Assembly (NCBI RefSeq): GCF_020991085.1
Contig: NZ_CP087719.1
Location: 1,322,001 to 1,386,000 of the forward strand
Length of the DNA: 64,000 bases
From: Roseomonas sp. OT10
Lineage (GTDB): Bacteria > Pseudomonadota > Alphaproteobacteria > Acetobacterales > Acetobacteraceae
Direction: 5' to 3'
A program made the translations under genes and the position numbers. This document shows positions 15,977-24,315 of this stretch, piece by piece (the first letter of the stretch is position 1; each line of letters begins with the position of its first letter). The notes below the pieces were generated by a model, which had not been told where the DNA came from, made no database searches, and saw only the letters and a list, made by a program, of their open reading frames with translations.

Positions 15977-17034
15977 GGCGCATCCACCCCCACCGCCTGG
16001 GACACCGAGGAGAAGCCGTCCCGCCGCAGCAGACCGGCGAGCCCCGCCTTCAGGCGGGGGATCAGCGCCGGCCCGTCATAGGCCAGCGCGGCGTAGAGCT
16101 GCACCAGCGACGCCCCGGCGCGGATCTTGGCATAGGCCTGCTCCGCGCTGCCCACGCCCCCGACGCCGATCAGCACCAGCCGCCCGCGCGCGAGGCGGTG
16201 CACCCGCGCCAGCAGCGCCGTGGAGGGGCCGAAGAGCGGCGGGCCGGAGAGGCCGCCCGTCTCCCCCCGATGCGCCGAGCGCAGCGAATCCGGCCGGGCG
16301 ATGGTGGTGTTGGAGACGATCAGCCCGGCCACCCCCGCCTCGACGCAGGTCTCGACCAGGGCGGGCACCGCCTCCTCCGCCAGGTCGGGGGCGATCTTCA
16401 CCAGCACCGGCGGGCGCCTCGGCAGCTCCGCGCGCCGGGCCATGGTGCGCTCCAGGAGGACGGCCAGCCGCGCCTCGCCCTGGAGGTCGCGCAGCCCGGG
16501 CGTGTTGGGCGAGGAGACGTTGATGGTGACGTAGTCCGCCTGCTCCGCCACCCCGGCGTAGAGGTCGGGATAGTCCGTCTCCGGCGCCGCCCCCTCCTTG
16601 TTGATGCCGACATTGGCGCCCAGCACGGCGGGCAGGGGGCGCGGCAGGGCGGCCAGCCGCGCGGCGAATTCCGCCAGCCCGCGGTTGTTCATCCCCATGC
16701 GGTTGATCACCGCCCGGTCCTCGGCCAGCCGGAACAGGCGCGGCTTCGGGTTGCCGTCCTGCGGCCGCGGCGTCGCCGTGCCGGCCTCGACGAAGCCGAA
16801 GCCGAGCCGCATCAGCGGCAGCACGGCGACCGCGTTCTTGTCGAAGCCCGCCGCCAGCCCGACCGGATTGCGGAAGCGCAGCCCCAGCGTCTCCACCGCC
16901 AGCGCCGAGTCGTCCGCGCCGCCATCCCGCCCCGCGAGGCCCAGGCCGAGGCCGCGCAGCGCCAGCTCGTGCGCGCGCTCGGGGTCCAGGCCGCGCAGCA
17001 GCGGCATCAGGGCGGAGGCGAGGGCAGGGGTCAT
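15973..17034 (-). CDS. pyrD: dihydroorotate dehydrogenase (quinone), class 2
   Basis: 353 aa. Oxidises dihydroorotate to orotate in pyrimidine synthesis, passing electrons to ubiquinone at the inner membrane. Class 2 features: an N-terminal membrane-associating helix pair (MTPALASALMPLLRGLDPERAHELAL), FMN-binding NPVGLAAGFDKNA, RMGMNNRG, ANVGINKE, and NVSSPNTPGLR with the catalytic Ser (class 1 enzymes have Cys). The end contains IGVGGVGSAEQAYAKIRAGASLVQLY. The ATG is the one just before the first helix; the frame is open further upstream without homologous sequence. It is divergent from rnk across 305 bp and coupled to the HAD gene. Confidence 0.97.
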   Translation of the reverse strand: MTPALASALMPLLRGLDPERAHELALRGLGLGLAGRDGGADDSALAVETLGLRFRNPVGLAAGFDKNAVAVLPLMRLGFGFVEAGTATPRPQDGNPKPRLFRLAEDRAVINRMGMNNRGLAEFAARLAALPRPLPAVLGANVGINKEGAAPETDYPDLYAGVAEQADYVTINVSSPNTPGLRDLQGEARLAVLLERTMARRAELPRRPPVLVKIAPDLAEEAVPALVETCVEAGVAGLIVSNTTIARPDSLRSAHRGETGGLSGPPLFGPSTALLARVHRLARGRLVLIGVGGVGSAEQAYAKIRAGASLVQLYAALAYDGPALIPRLKAGLAGLLRRDGFSSVSQAVGVDAP

Positions 17035-17339
17035 GTCCCGCGCCTTCTCGCCCGGGCCGGGCCCGAGGGAAAGGTGGCGCCGTCGCGGGATGGGGGTGCG
17101 CGTTTGACAGGCCATGACCCCGCCGACATGATCGGAGCGTGAACGGCATGTCATCCTGGCGGCTGGCCGGCGTCCTCGTGGCGCCCGTCTCCGAGCGTTC
17201 CGGCAAGCCGGTTCGCTAAGCGGCAGCCCTGCGGCGCGCAGGGCCCCTGCGGCCATCCCGCAGGCCCGCCGCCCCGGCCCGTTCCCCAGCCCCGTTCCGC
17301 CCGTCGCGGCAGTTTTTCTCCTCAGGGTCTTCCCCCGCC
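17035..17339. other. 305-bp divergent region between pyrD and rnk, with a small ORF and tandem hairpins
   Basis: The region must hold promoters for both genes. On the plus strand a 23-codon frame runs 17148-17219 (MSSWRLAGVLVAPVSERSGK…). Directly after it are two adjacent stem-loops: GCCCTGC/GCAGGGC at 17226-17244 with a GGCGC loop and CCTGCGG/CCGCAGG at 17246-17264 with a CCATC loop. A T5 tract lies further on at about 17311, before the rnk start. No clear -35/-10 pair was found. The small frame has no visible homologue I know. Confidence 0.35.
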
Positions 17340-17750
17340 ATGTCCCGCTCCCCCTCCGGCCGTCCGCCGGTCCACCTGATCGACCGCGAGCGCGACCGGC
17401 TGCTCGACCTCGCGCTCAGCGTCGAGGACCGGCTGCCGGACGTCTCCGCCCTGCTCCAGGCGGAGATCGACCGCGCGAAGGTCCACCCGCCGGGGAAGCT
17501 GCCGCCGGGGGTGGTCTCCATGCACGCGACCGTCGAGTTCGTGGACGAGGGCAGCGGCACGCACCGCACCGTGCAGCTCGTCTGGCCGCACGAGGCGGAC
17601 ATCGCCGCCGGCCGCGTCTCCATCCTGACGCCGGTCGGGGCGGGGCTGATCGGCCTGGCCGAGGGCCGGTCGATCCTCTGGCCCGACCGGGCGGGGCATG
17701 AGCGTCCGCTGACCATCGTGAAGGTCACCCCGGCCGCGCTGCCGGGCTGA
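17340..17750 (+). CDS. rnk: nucleoside diphosphate kinase regulator Rnk
   Basis: 136 aa, the usual length. Rnk is a GreA/GreB relative that binds RNA polymerase and influences nucleoside diphosphate kinase and alginate in pseudomonads. The N-terminal short coiled coil (residues ~10-45, RERDRLLDLALSVEDRLPDVSALLQAEIDRAKV) is followed by the FKBP-like C-terminal domain: VSMHATVEFVDEGSGTHRTVQLVWP, ISILTPVGAGLIGL and the SILWP segment. The coiled coil is much shorter than in GreA and lacks the acidic tip needed for transcript cleavage. The gene is monocistronic by position. Confidence 0.93.
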   Translation: MSRSPSGRPPVHLIDRERDRLLDLALSVEDRLPDVSALLQAEIDRAKVHPPGKLPPGVVSMHATVEFVDEGSGTHRTVQLVWPHEADIAAGRVSILTPVGAGLIGLAEGRSILWPDRAGHERPLTIVKVTPAALPG

Positions 17751-17835
17751 GCCGCGGCGCGGCGGGGCGCGTTGACGCCGCCCCGCCGCGCGGGGAGAAG
17801 ACCGGCCCACAAGGGTTCCGGGACAGGGGGACAGT

Positions 17836-18687
17836 TTGCGCGGACCGCTGCTGCTGGTGGCCGCGCTGGGCCTCTTCGCCATGCTGGATGCCAACAGCAA
17901 GCTGCTGTCGGGCGCCTATCCGCCGGCCCAGGTGGTGGCCTCCCGCTACGTCGTGCTGCTGGCGCTGCTGGTCCTGGCGCGGCTGCTCCGCTCCGGCGCG
18001 GGCGGGCCGCTGGCGACGCGGCATCCCGGCCTCCAGGTGCTGCGCTCCGCGGCGATGGTGGGCAGCGCCTTCTCCTTCTACCTGGCGCTGCGCCGGTTGC
18101 CGCTGGCCGAGGGCTACCTCGTCTACTTCACCGCGCCCTTCATGGTGCTGGGGCTGTTCCACCTCGTCCTGCGCGAGCGCGCCCCGCCGGCCGCCTGGGC
18201 CTGCTGCGCCCTGGGCTTCGCCGGCGTGCTGGTGGCGCTCTGGCCGGGGCTACGCGCGGGCGGCGAGTGGGCCGCCTATGGCTGGGCGTTGTTCGGCACG
18301 CTCTGCTACGCGACGGTGATGACCATCAACCGCGCCCTGCGGCACGAGCCGGGGCAGGCGCGGCTGATCCTGTGGTCCTCCGCCCCGGGGCTGCTGGCGG
18401 TGGCGCCCTTCGCCCTGGCCGTCTGGGTGCCGCCCACGGCGGGGGACGCGCTGGCCCTGGCGGTCAACGGGGTCTTCGCCGGCGGGGCGACGCTCTGCCT
18501 CGCCGCCGCCTTCCGCCATGCCAGCGCGGCGCGGCTGGCGCCGGTGGAGTTCACCGCCCTGGTCTGGGCGGTGCTGTTCGACGTGGCGCTGTGGGGGCAC
18601 TGGCCGCCGGCCGCGACCTGGATCGGCGCCGTCATCGTGGTGGCGGCGGGGCTGCTGGGCCAGCGGGCCGCGAAGGGGGCGGGGTAG
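17836..18687 (+). CDS. EamA/DMT-family transporter
   Basis: 283-aa inner-membrane protein of the drug/metabolite transporter superfamily with two EamA repeats, about ten hydrophobic helices. The first helix is GPLLLVAALGLFAMLDANSKLL and the repeat signature VVASRYVVLLALLVL… follows; the second repeat starts near WAAYGWALFGTLCYATVMTINRA. The TTG start is used because the next ATG would remove most of helix 1 and because a GGGGGA box lies just upstream. The exported solute is unknown; such proteins often export amino acids or purine-like metabolites. It is convergent with the deaminase gene. Confidence 0.9.
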   Translation: MRGPLLLVAALGLFAMLDANSKLLSGAYPPAQVVASRYVVLLALLVLARLLRSGAGGPLATRHPGLQVLRSAAMVGSAFSFYLALRRLPLAEGYLVYFTAPFMVLGLFHLVLRERAPPAAWACCALGFAGVLVALWPGLRAGGEWAAYGWALFGTLCYATVMTINRALRHEPGQARLILWSSAPGLLAVAPFALAVWVPPTAGDALALAVNGVFAGGATLCLAAAFRHASAARLAPVEFTALVWAVLFDVALWGHWPPAATWIGAVIVVAAGLLGQRAAKGAG

Positions 18688-18839
18688 GGCGGGGCCTTAC
18701 CGCCGCCGGACCATCTTACGGCCCTACCCATGTGGCCCATGCGGGAGCGCCACAGCGGCCGTGATCCCCGGGGAGCCGGACAGAGCAGGGGTGTTTATGG
18801 GAATATATGACCAAGACGGAGCCTTCGGAGCAAGCGGTG

Positions 18840-19940
18840 TCACCCAAGTCGCGGCAGCGGCCGCTCCACGGCGAGGTCGATGGCCCGGTCCGCCGGGTCC
18901 AGCGCCGCATCCAGCGCGTCGAGCCTCGCCGTGAACTCCGCCGCCAGTGCTGCCTTCCGATCCGCCGGCAGCCAGCTCGCCGTGACGCCGGCGAGGCTGA
19001 GGCGGCGCGCCTCCGCCGGTCCCCAGCCATTGCCCGCGAAGACGCTGCGCCAGCCATGGCCCATGGTGGTGTGGAACATGGTCGGGTCGTCCGTGCCGAG
19101 CACGAGCAGCAGCCCCGCCTCGTGCATGCGGCGGATGCGCTCGCGCCGCGGCGCGCGGTTGGGTGGGATGGAGGACCAGCAGGCCATGGTGAAGGGCACC
19201 TGCTCGCGCGCCATGCGCGCCACCAGCCCCGGATCGGCCAGCATGTTGTAGCCGTGGTCGAGCCGGTCGCAGCCCAGCGCGTCGCGGCAATGGGTGACGT
19301 GCTCCGGCGGGCCCTCGAACAGCGCCTGGTTGTCCTCGCAGACATGGGCGGTGCGGAACAGCCCGGCGCGGCCCGCCCGGCGCCAGGCCTCCAGCCAGGC
19401 GAGCGGCGGGCCGACGCGCTCGGCGCCGTCCAGGCCGATGCCGATCACCGCCTCGCGCGGGTGCGCCGCCATCCATTCCAGCATCTGCAACGCCTCGGAG
19501 GGCAGGCAGACGCTGCGGTCGATGCAGGCGATCAGGCGGGAGGAGACGCCGAATTCCCGCTCCCCGCGCGCCAGCCCCTCGATCAGCCCGTCCGCGATCT
19601 CCGGATAGGTGGCGCCGTTGGGGGTGAAGTAGTGCGGGTTGAAGAAGATCTCCGCGTGCCGGACGTTGCCGTGGCGGTGCAGGTCCTCGACGCATTCGTA
19701 GGCGGCGCGGGCGAAGTCCGCCGGATGGCGCAGCGAGAGGGCGCCGAGGCGCAGCACCTCCAGGAAGCCGTAGAAATCCTGCCACTGGTACAGCGTCTCC
19801 GCCGGGCGCGGCAGGCGCACGCCGTTCTTCGCGGCGAGCTCCACGAGCGTCGTCGCGCGGATGGCGCCCGCGATGTGCAGGTGCAGCTCGACCTTGGGCA
19901 CGAGGTCGAGATAGTCGGAGAAGGAGAGAGGGGCGGTCAT
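18840..19940 (-). CDS. adenosine deaminase-family amidohydrolase
   Basis: 366 aa, zinc TIM-barrel amidohydrolase related to adenosine and adenine deaminases. Metal and catalytic segments are present: KVELHLHIAGA near residues 16-26 (HxH metal ligands), IGIGLDGAE, FRTAHVCED with the catalytic Glu, DRLDHGYNM with a metal His, and VLGTDDPTMFHTTM with the metal Asp. The position that is Asp or Glu after HxH in adenosine (HLDG) and adenine (HIEG) deaminases is Ala here (HIAG), so the exact substrate is uncertain. Either way it would hydrolytically deaminate a purine-like base or nucleoside in the cytoplasm. Isolated transcription unit. Confidence 0.85.
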   Translation of the reverse strand: MTAPLSFSDYLDLVPKVELHLHIAGAIRATTLVELAAKNGVRLPRPAETLYQWQDFYGFLEVLRLGALSLRHPADFARAAYECVEDLHRHGNVRHAEIFFNPHYFTPNGATYPEIADGLIEGLARGEREFGVSSRLIACIDRSVCLPSEALQMLEWMAAHPREAVIGIGLDGAERVGPPLAWLEAWRRAGRAGLFRTAHVCEDNQALFEGPPEHVTHCRDALGCDRLDHGYNMLADPGLVARMAREQVPFTMACWSSIPPNRAPRRERIRRMHEAGLLLVLGTDDPTMFHTTMGHGWRSVFAGNGWGPAEARRLSLAGVTASWLPADRKAALAAEFTARLDALDAALDPADRAIDLAVERPLPRLG

Positions 19941-20061
19941 GCGCGCCAGAGTCGGGCGGGCGGGGCGCGGCCGCAAGAGGGGAGCGGCAGGGCGGAAGGC
20001 GCCGCCGCCGAACCGGTGTACGGCCTTACGGGCCGCCGATCCGCCCGCCTTGCGAGCCCGC

Positions 20062-21681
20062 TCAGTGTAGGCCCGGCGCCTCCTGCCCGGTGCGCGCCAC
20101 GTATTCGGTATAGCCGCCATCGTAGCGGTGGATGCCGTCCGGCGTCAGCTCCAGCACCCGGTTCGACAGCGCGGCCAGGAAATGCCGGTCGTGCGAGACG
20201 AACAGCATCGTCCCCTCGTACTCGGACAGCGCCGCGATCAGCATCTCCTTGGTCGCCATGTCCAGGTGGTTGGTCGGCTCGTCCAGCACCAGCAGGTTCG
20301 GCGGGTCGTAGAGCATGCGCGCCATCACCAGCCGCGCCTTCTCGCCACCCGACAGCACGCGGCACCGCTTCTCCACCTCGTCGCCCGAAAAGCCGAAGCA
20401 CCCGGCCAGCGCCCGCAGCGACCCCTGCGCCGCCTGCGGGAAGGCGTCCTCCAGCGACTGGAATACCGTCCGGTCGCCGTCCAGCAGCTCCATGGCGTGC
20501 TGCGCGAAGTAGCCCATCTTCACGCTGCCGCCGACCGACACGCTGCCCTCGTCCGGCGCCGAGGCACCGGCCACCAGCTTCAGCAGGGTGGACTTGCCGG
20601 CGCCGTTGACGCCCAGCACGCAGCAGCGTTCCTTCCGCCGCAGCAGGAAGTCCAGCCCCTGGTAGATCACCCTGCTGCCGTAGCGCTTGTGCACGCCCTT
20701 CAGGTTCACCACGTCGTCGCCGGAGCGCGGCGCCTGGCCGAACTCGAACGCCACCGCCTGCCGCCGCTTCGGCGGCTCGACGCGGTCGATCTTCTCCAGC
20801 TTCTTCACCCGGCTCTGCACCTGGGCGGCGTGCGAGGCCCGCGCCTTGAACCGCTCGATGAAGGCGATCTCCTTGGCCAGCATCGCCTGCTGCCGCTCGA
20901 ACTGCGCCTGCTGCTGCCGCTCGTTCATCGCGCGCTGCTGTTCGTAGAACTCGTAGTCGCCGGAATAGGAGGTCAGCGTCCCGCCATCGATCTCCACCAC
21001 CTTGTTGACGATGCGGTTCATGAAGGCGCGGTCGTGCGAGGTCATCAGCAGCGCCCCGTCATACCCCTTCAGGAACTGCTCCAGCCAGATCAGGCTCTCC
21101 AGGTCCAGGTGGTTGCTCGGCTCGTCCAGCAGCATCACGTCCGGCCGCATCAGCAGGATGCGCGCCAGCGCCACCCGCATCTTCCAGCCGCCGGACAGCC
21201 GGCCGACATCGCCCTCCATCATCTCCTGGCTGAAGCCCAGCCCGTCCAGCACCTCCCGCGCCCGGCCCTCCAGCGCATAGCCGCCCAGCTCCTCGAAGCG
21301 CGCCTGCACCTCGCCGAACCGCTCCAGGATGGCGTCCAGCGCGTCGGCCCGCTCCGGGTCCGACAGCGCCGCCTCCAGCCCCGCTAGCTCCGCCGCCACG
21401 GCGCTGACGTCGCCGGCCCCGTCCATCACCTCCGCCACCGGGGTGCGGCCCGACATCTCGCCCACATCCTGGCCGAAGAAGCCGATGCTCACCCCCCGGT
21501 CCACCAGCACCTGCCCGTCATCCGGCGGCTCCTGCCCGGTGATCATGCGGAACAGCGTCGTCTTGCCCGCCCCGTTGGGGCCGACCAGCCCCGCCTTGTC
21601 GCCGCGCAGCAGCGCCGCCGAGGCCTCGATGAAGACGAGCTGCCGGCCGTTCTGCTTGGTGATGGAGTCGAGGCGGATCAT
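20062..21681 (-). CDS. ABC-F family ATPase (ribosome-associated type)
   Basis: 539 aa, two nucleotide-binding domains on one chain and no membrane segments. NBD1: Walker A GPNGAGKTT near residue 34, signature LSGGWKMR, Walker B VMLLDEPSNHLD. The inter-domain linker is a charged coiled coil (AMNERQQQAQFERQQAMLAK…). NBD2: GVNGAGKST, LSGGEKAR, LLVLDEPTNHLD. The DEPSNHLD/DEPTNHLD motifs mark ABC-F proteins, which act on ribosomes (translation factors such as EttA, YbiT, Uup) or give antibiotic protection. It lacks the EttA-specific arm arrangement that I could identify, so a paralogue name is not given. Confidence 0.94.
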   Translation of the reverse strand: MIRLDSITKQNGRQLVFIEASAALLRGDKAGLVGPNGAGKTTLFRMITGQEPPDDGQVLVDRGVSIGFFGQDVGEMSGRTPVAEVMDGAGDVSAVAAELAGLEAALSDPERADALDAILERFGEVQARFEELGGYALEGRAREVLDGLGFSQEMMEGDVGRLSGGWKMRVALARILLMRPDVMLLDEPSNHLDLESLIWLEQFLKGYDGALLMTSHDRAFMNRIVNKVVEIDGGTLTSYSGDYEFYEQQRAMNERQQQAQFERQQAMLAKEIAFIERFKARASHAAQVQSRVKKLEKIDRVEPPKRRQAVAFEFGQAPRSGDDVVNLKGVHKRYGSRVIYQGLDFLLRRKERCCVLGVNGAGKSTLLKLVAGASAPDEGSVSVGGSVKMGYFAQHAMELLDGDRTVFQSLEDAFPQAAQGSLRALAGCFGFSGDEVEKRCRVLSGGEKARLVMARMLYDPPNLLVLDEPTNHLDMATKEMLIAALSEYEGTMLFVSHDRHFLAALSNRVLELTPDGIHRYDGGYTEYVARTGQEAPGLH

Positions 21682-21807
21682 GGACACTCCCGGCCAGGAA
21701 GGGGGGCGGTTGAGGAGGGCGGCGCGCCGATGCCGGCAGGAGCCGCCCGAGACCATATCCTGCGGCCGACCGTCAACCGCCGCCCCACCACTGCATCCCG
21801 ACCGTCC

Positions 21808-23391
21808 TCACCCCGCGCGGCGGATGCCGAACAGGAACATCGCGGGCCCCATCGGCACGTCCGCGAGGTCCGCCCGCCAGGCCGAGGCGGCCAGGAACTG
21901 CCCCAGCGGCATGTAGAACCCGCCCTCCGCCGCGCGGCGATGCGCCTCCTCCGCCAGCCGCTTCTGCTCCGCCGTATCCGGGGCAGCGGCGAACTCGGCG
22001 CGCAGCCGCTGCACCTCCGGGTCGTTCGGCCAGCCGACGAAGGCGGCGTCGCCGCCGCCGTTCATGTAGACGTTCTGCAACGGCGTCTGGGTGTCGGGCA
22101 CGGCGCTGGTGGTGTGGAAGACGTTCCACCCCTCCTTGCGCGCCCGGCGGCCGAGCATGGTGTTGAAGTCCATCGTCTGCACGTCGACGGTGAAGCCCAG
22201 CTTGGTCAGCAGGTCCTGCGTCACCAGCCCCAGCGCGGCGATGCCGGGCGCATCGGCCGGGTGCAGCATGACGACGGGCTTGGACAGGTCCGCGCCGCTC
22301 TCCGCGATCATGCGCTTCGCCGCGGCGAGGTCGGGCTTCGCCGGCATGCCGGCGCTCGTCTCGAAGGGCGTGCCGCAGCCATACATGGACAGGCAGGGCT
22401 TCTGGTACTCCGGCCGCGCCGCGACGCCGGGCAGGTAGTCCGCCTGGTCCACCGCCAGCATCACCGCGCGCCGCACCCGCACGTCGTCGAAGGGCGGCTG
22501 GGTGTGGTTGAAGCGCAGGATGCCCTGGTAGCCGTAGGGGCTGACCGTCCGCACCACCGTCGCGCGGTTGCGCTCCAGCACGGGCAGCACGTCGGCCGGC
22601 AGGCGTTCGAGGTAGTCCACCTCGCCGGTCGCCAGCGCGTTCACCTGGCTCGCCACGTCGGACATGGAGAGCAGCTCCACCCGGTCGAACCCCGCCCGCT
22701 TGCCGCCGCTGGCCCAGACCAGAGGCTCGGCGCGGGGGCGATAGGCGTCGTGGCGGGCGAGGGCGATGCGGTCGCCGGGGCGGTACTCCTCCGCCAGGAA
22801 GCGATAGGGGCCGGAGCCCACCACCTCGCCCAGCGGCTTCGTCAGCGGCTGCTCGGCCAGGCGCCGGGGCAGGATCATCGGCACCATCGCGCCGGGCTTG
22901 GCCAGCGCCTGGAGCACGAGGCCGAAGGGCTGCTTCAGCGTCAGGCGGAAGCGGCCCGCGCCGGTCGGCTCCAGGCTGTCCGTCGCGGCCAGCAGCGGCC
23001 CGCCGAGCGAATCCCGCTGCCCCCAGCGGCGCAGGCTGGCGATCACGTCCTCCGCCGTCACCGGGTTGCCGTCGTGGAACACCAGCCCCTCGCGCAGCGC
23101 GAAGTCCCAGACGCGGCCGTCGGGGCTGCGCGTCCAGCGCTCCACCATCTGCGGCGTCGGCTCCCACCGGTCGTTCACCGCGAAGAGCGTGTCGTAGGTG
23201 AGGTAGCAGAAGTCGCGCGCGGTGAAGCTGGTGGTGAAGTGCGGGTCGAGGATGGTGGTCAGCGTCTCCGGCACCACCCGCAGCGTCCGGGCGCGGGGAA
23301 CGGCCTGCTGCCCCCCCTGGGCGCGGGCACCGATCGCGGGCAGGGCGAGCGGGAGGGCGGCGGTGGAGGCGAACAGGGACCGGCGGCGCAT
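21808..23391 (-). CDS. ABC transporter solute-binding protein, family 5 (peptide/opine type)
   Basis: 527-aa periplasmic receptor of the DppA/OppA (SBP_bac_5) family. Residues 1-24 MRRRSLFASTAALPLALP… form a Tat-like signal. Family features: LTTILDPHFTTSFTARDFCYLTYDTLF, WEPTPQMVERWTRSPDGRVWDFALR, VFHDGNPVTAEDVIASLRRW and FDDVRVRRAVMLAVDQADYL. These proteins bind peptides, opines, glutathione, nickel chelates or other compounds; ligand not predictable. No permease or ATPase genes of a Dpp system lie next to it, so it is an orphan receptor in this window. The ATG at the signal peptide is preferred over long upstream open frame that covers the divergent phosphatase and SYLF genes in antisense. 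Confidence 0.92.
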   Translation of the reverse strand: MRRRSLFASTAALPLALPAIGARAQGGQQAVPRARTLRVVPETLTTILDPHFTTSFTARDFCYLTYDTLFAVNDRWEPTPQMVERWTRSPDGRVWDFALREGLVFHDGNPVTAEDVIASLRRWGQRDSLGGPLLAATDSLEPTGAGRFRLTLKQPFGLVLQALAKPGAMVPMILPRRLAEQPLTKPLGEVVGSGPYRFLAEEYRPGDRIALARHDAYRPRAEPLVWASGGKRAGFDRVELLSMSDVASQVNALATGEVDYLERLPADVLPVLERNRATVVRTVSPYGYQGILRFNHTQPPFDDVRVRRAVMLAVDQADYLPGVAARPEYQKPCLSMYGCGTPFETSAGMPAKPDLAAAKRMIAESGADLSKPVVMLHPADAPGIAALGLVTQDLLTKLGFTVDVQTMDFNTMLGRRARKEGWNVFHTTSAVPDTQTPLQNVYMNGGGDAAFVGWPNDPEVQRLRAEFAAAPDTAEQKRLAEEAHRRAAEGGFYMPLGQFLAASAWRADLADVPMGPAMFLFGIRRAG

Positions 23392-23583
23392 GCGGGGACC
23401 TTCGTCTGGTTCGTGTCTGGCGGCGGCCATTGCGGGCGCCCGCGCGGGACGCTGCCACCGATGCTGGCAGGCACGCCAGCAGGGGCCGGCCGCCAGCAAG
23501 GGCCGGGCCAGACGCGGCGGCCGGCCGCGCGGCGGCGCCCGCCGTCTGGCCCCGTCCGGCCGGGCGGGGTAATCCCGCGGGCC

Positions 23584-24219
23584 ATGCCCCTGACCCGCCT
23601 CTTCCTGATCCGCCACGCCATCGTCGAGCCTTCCGCCCGGCTGACCATGTACGGCGACATGGACGTGGCGCTCTGCGCCATGGCCCTGGCGCAGGAACAG
23701 GCGGCGCATGCCTGGCTGGCCGAGCGCCTGCCGCGCCCGGCCCGCTGGTTCTGCACCCCGCTCGCCCGCACCCGCGCCACGGCGGCGGCCATCTTCGCCG
23801 CCGGCTACCCGGAGGCGGAGCCCGCCGTGCTGCCCGCGATGCGGGAGCAGAACCTGGGGGAGTGGCAGGGCCTGACGCACGAACAGTTCACCAGCATGCT
23901 GCGCGACCCGCCGCACCCCTTCTGGCCGCATTCGGCCGCCGAGCGTCCGCCGGGCGGCGAGAGCGTCGGCGACGTGGTGGCGCGCGTGGGTCCGGTGCTG
24001 GACGGGCTGGTGGCCGACCACCCGGACGAGGATCTGGTGATCGTCGCCCATGGCGGCAGCATCCGTGCCTCGCTCGCCCATGCCTGCGGGCTGGATGCGC
24101 ACCAGGCGCTGCAGTTCTCCGTCCGCAACCTGTCCCTGACACGGCTGGAGAACCTGAACGGCGACTGGCGCGTGGGCGCGGTGAACGAGTTGCCGGCGGG
24201 GCTCACGGCCGCCCATTGA
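23584..24219 (+). CDS. histidine phosphatase family protein
   Basis: 211-aa phosphoglycerate-mutase-like phosphatase. The phospho-accepting His is in LFLIRHAIVEP (residues 6-16, an RHA rather than the usual RHG variant); the second catalytic residues are in CTPLARTRATAAA, the acid is in EQNLGEWQGL, and the second His is in IVAHGGSIRASLAH. Candidate roles are alpha-ribazole phosphatase (CobC) or general small-metabolite phosphatase; no cobalamin genes are adjacent. Divergent from the solute-binding protein gene, 75 bp before the SYLF gene promoter region. Confidence 0.9.
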   Translation: MPLTRLFLIRHAIVEPSARLTMYGDMDVALCAMALAQEQAAHAWLAERLPRPARWFCTPLARTRATAAAIFAAGYPEAEPAVLPAMREQNLGEWQGLTHEQFTSMLRDPPHPFWPHSAAERPPGGESVGDVVARVGPVLDGLVADHPDEDLVIVAHGGSIRASLAHACGLDAHQALQFSVRNLSLTRLENLNGDWRVGAVNELPAGLTAAH

Positions 24220-24251
24220 TGCGGCGGCCGAACGGAAGCGCTCAAGAAAAC

Positions 24252-24280
24252 TTGGTCCGCCACAGCCATTGGGGTTAGAA
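24252..24280 (+). promoter_or_regulatory. candidate sigma-70-type promoter for the SYLF gene
   Basis: TTGGTC at 24252-24257 and TTAGAA at 24275-24280 are separated by exactly 17 bp. Transcription would start near 24287. That leaves only ~8 bases before the ATG at 24295 but ~29 bases before the ATG at 24316, which supports the latter as translation start. Confidence 0.5.
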
Positions 24281-24315
24281 CCCGACCGGGGACAATGGTT
24301 TGGGGGGTTTTTCTC

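Noticed and set aside
18688-18839. Small gene in the AT-richer stretch around 18790-18810
   Set aside because: Only frame fragments without start signals; the local AT-rich patch GTGTTTATGGGAATATATGA is short and between convergent genes.
23584-24219. RHA instead of RHG in the histidine phosphatase as a sign of inactivation
   Set aside because: The RHA variant occurs in active members; both catalytic His, the Arg and the Glu region are kept.
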